A DNA stretch of 24,989 bases from DATADD01 sp046262355. GTDB lineage: Bacteria; Actinomycetota; CADDZG01; WHSQ01. Of the stretch, positions 22,996 through 24,989 are shown one piece after another (within the stretch, counting starts at the first letter, position 1; each line of letters begins with the position of its first letter). Where the stretch lies: contig JBHEMX010000095.1 of the NCBI GenBank assembly GCA_046262355.1, positions 1-24,989 on the forward strand, read 5' to 3'. The translations under genes and the position numbers were made by a program. The notes beneath the pieces were generated by a model. It was not told the origin of the DNA. It was given only the letters and a program-made list of their open reading frames with translations, and searched no databases.

Positions 22996-24396
22996 ATGTC
23001 GATGCATCTTCCGATCCGAGCCAGGCTGACGCTGCTGTTTGCGATCCTCGCGGCCATGGTCCTCGGTGGCGTCGGGGCCTTCGTTCACATCCGATTCCGC
23101 GAAGACATCCGTCAGACGATCGACGCCGGTTTGCGGAGCCGCGCGCAGTCTCTGCTCGCGGGGATCGACGATTCCAACATCCAATTCGGCGACGAGGGCA
23201 ACTTGATCGAGCCCGACGAGGCCTTCGCCCAGATCTTGAGCTCGGACGGGGTCGTCCTCGAGGCGAGCCCGGGGTTCGAAGGGCGGCTCCTCGTCCCCCA
23301 AAACGTGCTGGCGCGGTTGCGGCGCGCCACGTACGTCGACGCGACCGTTGTGGCACACGATGAGCACGTGCAAGCACGCCTGTTGGCGGTACCCTCGGGC
23401 GACGGCCCTATCGTCGTGGTTGGCTCATCACTCGAGCAGCAGAACGAAGCGACGACCCGCCTGACCAGCGCGTTGTTGCTCGGAGGATCGGCGGCCCTCT
23501 TCGTCATCACGCTGATCGGATGGATCGTCGCAGGAGCGGCGCTCCGTCCGGTTGATCGTATGCGTGCCGAAGCCGATCAGATCTCGGCCGACGAACCGGG
23601 CCGCCGGCTGCAGGTACCGCAGACGCGCGATGAGGTGGCGCGCCTCGGTGCGACCCTTAACGACATGCTGGCCCGCCTTGAACTAGCGATCGAGCGCGAG
23701 CGGCGGTTCGTAGACGACGCCAGCCACGAGCTACGCACCCCCCTTGGAATCCTGCGAACCGAGTTGGAGCTGGCGTTACGGAAAGCACGGACCCACGACG
23801 AGCTCGAGATGGCCTTGAGGAGCGCGGCAGAGGAGTCGGATCGCCTGAACCGGCTCGCCGAGGACCTCTTGGTCCTGGCCCGTGCCGATCATGGGCGACT
23901 GCCCGTGCGTCGGGAGCGCGTCGACATGCTCGCTCTCGCGCGCGACGTCCGAGAGCGCTATTCAACCCCGGCACGGTCGCGCGGCATCGAGATCGAGGTG
24001 GTGGGACCCGACCTCGCGTTCATGGATGCCGACCAGACGCGCATGGATCAGGCGCTAGCCAATCTGGTCGACAATGCGCTGCGCAACTCTCCCAGCGGGG
24101 GATTAGTACAGGTCGTCGTTAACCCGGGCCCCGGTTCGATGTCGATCTCGGTGTCCGATCAAGGCGACGGATTCCCGGAGGAGTTCCTGGAACGGGCGTT
24201 TGAACCATTCGCCCGAGTCGACGCCGCGCGGGCCCGTTCAAGCGGCGGTGCCGGATTGGGCCTCGCGATCGTCAGGGCGGTAGCAGAGGGTCACGGCGGC
24301 CGCGCTTACATCGAGAACCACGACGCTGGCGCGATCGTAACCATCCAGTTGCCCCCTGAGAGGTCAGCCACTCGGAAAGAGAAGTTCAATCGTTGA
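22996..24396 (+). CDS. Membrane sensor histidine kinase
   Basis: This 466-aa protein starts at ATG 22996, directly after the regulator stop. It has two transmembrane helices (about 12-31 and 158-182) flanking an extracytoplasmic sensor of about 125 residues, then a HAMP domain. The dimer/phosphoacceptor helix has ASHELRTPL with His244. The ATP-binding part shows NLVDNALRNSP, VSDQGDGFPEE, FEPFARVD and GGAGLGLAIV. The sensor is not of a type I recognise. It probably phosphorylates the adjacent regulator. Confidence 0.95.
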   Translation: MSMHLPIRARLTLLFAILAAMVLGGVGAFVHIRFREDIRQTIDAGLRSRAQSLLAGIDDSNIQFGDEGNLIEPDEAFAQILSSDGVVLEASPGFEGRLLVPQNVLARLRRATYVDATVVAHDEHVQARLLAVPSGDGPIVVVGSSLEQQNEATTRLTSALLLGGSAALFVITLIGWIVAGAALRPVDRMRAEADQISADEPGRRLQVPQTRDEVARLGATLNDMLARLELAIERERRFVDDASHELRTPLGILRTELELALRKARTHDELEMALRSAAEESDRLNRLAEDLLVLARADHGRLPVRRERVDMLALARDVRERYSTPARSRGIEIEVVGPDLAFMDADQTRMDQALANLVDNALRNSPSGGLVQVVVNPGPGSMSISVSDQGDGFPEEFLERAFEPFARVDAARARSSGGAGLGLAIVRAVAEGHGGRAYIENHDAGAIVTIQLPPERSATRKEKFNR

Positions 24397-24450
24397 TGAT
24401 CAGTCTGGTGCGGAGCCAAAGAGCCTGCTCCCCACGTCACCGACTAACTC

Positions 24451-24676
24451 CTAACCGCCGGCGACCTCCAGCACCAACTCCGTCGCGAACGCGACAAGGA
24501 AACCTATGGCTACGCCCCATAGCGTCGTCTCCCACGAAAGGCGTCGGCCCGCCGCGAACAGCTCACCCAGGACGAAACGATCGCGCCCCCCGCCCAAGCA
24601 GCACCTGTCCGATCATCAATAGACCAACCTCTACGAGCGGACGTGAAGACCTGGTGCCTTTTGGTCGGTTGAACGC
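24451..24676 (-). pseudogene. Membrane-protein remnant with frameshift in a C-run
   Basis: On the minus strand, NRPKGTRSSRPLVEVGLLMI and GQVLLG lead into a run of six G (24586-24591 on the plus strand is C6). In another frame the sequence then continues as FAAGRRLSWETTLWGVAIGF and LVAFATELVLEVAGG before the stop. One indel in the run would join the parts into a small membrane protein with one clear helix. No family was recognised; this may be a decayed or incompletely sequenced gene. Confidence 0.4.
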
Positions 24677-24893
24677 CTAGGGAGGTCTCACCTGTCTTGC
24701 AAACGTCTTATTGCTGCTGAGTTTCGAGTGGGTTAGCGCGAAACCGCACGCCAAAGCGGAGGCGGACGGGAATCGCCGCCAGGCCCGGTTAGGGGCCTCA
24801 CCGGTTTTGAAGTTCTAGCGGCGCCGTCCGGATCAATCCTGCCTTCCCACTGAACCGGTCCCGGTTCCCTGGACAGCTTCCTGACCTTAACCA
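24677..24893. other. Non-coding flank of the IS3-type element
   Basis: No gene was found. The sequence between the membrane-protein remnant and the transposase stop should contain one end of the insertion sequence. The inverted repeat cannot be defined because the other end is outside the window. Confidence 0.4.
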
Positions 24894-24989
24894 TCACGCT
24901 GCCTTGCTCTCCATCGCGGCCGCGTAGGCCTCGCGCGGCGTGCAATGACCATGTCGTTCAATCAGCCACTCTTCGTTGTAACGACGGGT
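24894..24989 (-). mobile_element. IS3-family-type transposase, C-terminal end only
   Basis: The last 31 codons of a minus-strand gene enter from the right edge. RRYNEEWLIERHGHCTPREAY resembles the C-terminal end of IS3-type integrase-core transposases, which have a Tyr-Asn start to this helix and a (T)P-E/A-Y motif. The catalytic DDE residues lie outside the window. It suggests that the envelope region is bounded by an insertion sequence. Confidence 0.65.

Noticed and set aside
1..24989. DAB-type inorganic carbon pump as an explanation for the antiporter genes
   Set aside because: That system needs DabA (DUF2309) next to one NuoL-like protein; no such gene is present here and the full set of A, H, J, K, L, M and N is.

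Overview
The DNA is high in GC. GTG and TTG starts are common (seven of the ten genes from the nuo, tlpA and ccdA groups), and many genes overlap by four bases (ATGA/GTGA). With CsoR, CcdA/TlpA, an OmpR-type two-component system and an FtsX-type exporter, this suggests an actinobacterial (Actinomycetota) chromosome, possibly an uncultured lineage. No rRNA or tRNA was recognised, so the phylum is an inference.

Layout. (1) 1-1438, minus strand: a 104-aa two-helix membrane protein, a 52-aa membrane peptide and an alkaline-phosphatase-superfamily-like membrane protein that leaves the window. (2) 1508-1829: a CsoR metal-sensing repressor with a perfect operator palindrome in the divergent gap. (3) 1867-10366, plus strand: a 46-aa YHS protein, then nuoA, a fused and degenerate nuoB-nuoD gene, and nuoH, J, K, L, M and N, packed as one operon. 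The electron-input genes (C, E, F, G, I) are absent. The N2 cluster cysteines and the quinone-site residues that can be aligned are also lost, while most membrane proton-channel residues remain. (4) 10380-11923: a hairpin, then convergent tlpA and ccdA (thiol-disulfide exchange). (5) About 12-17 kb: a decayed accessory region with a truncated VOC gene, a frameshifted RelBE-type pair, two apparently intact VapBC-type pairs, a frameshifted small gene, and wrecks of a LuxR regulator and an RTX-type protein. It also carries dispersed short repeats. (6) 17164-24396, plus strand: an envelope module with a lipoprotein, two ABC ATPases, an FtsX-type permease broken by one frameshift, a small acidic exported protein, and a response regulator/histidine kinase pair. 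(7) 24397-24989: a membrane-protein remnant and the end of an IS3-type transposase entering from the right.

How the genes work together. The CsoR operator, the YHS metal-binding protein and a His/Asp/Glu-rich NuoJ tail suggest that the reduced complex-I-like machine is metal-regulated or metal-linked. In region 6, the lipoprotein operon, the acidic protein and the two-component pair each have direct repeats of a TCAT-containing hexamer at exactly 11-bp spacing. This is the geometry expected for an OmpR/PhoB-type regulator, so the three probably form one regulon run by the encoded pair.

The best candidate for a new system is the CsoR-YHS-nuoA-BD-HJKLMN locus. The second best is the shared 11-bp-repeat regulon.
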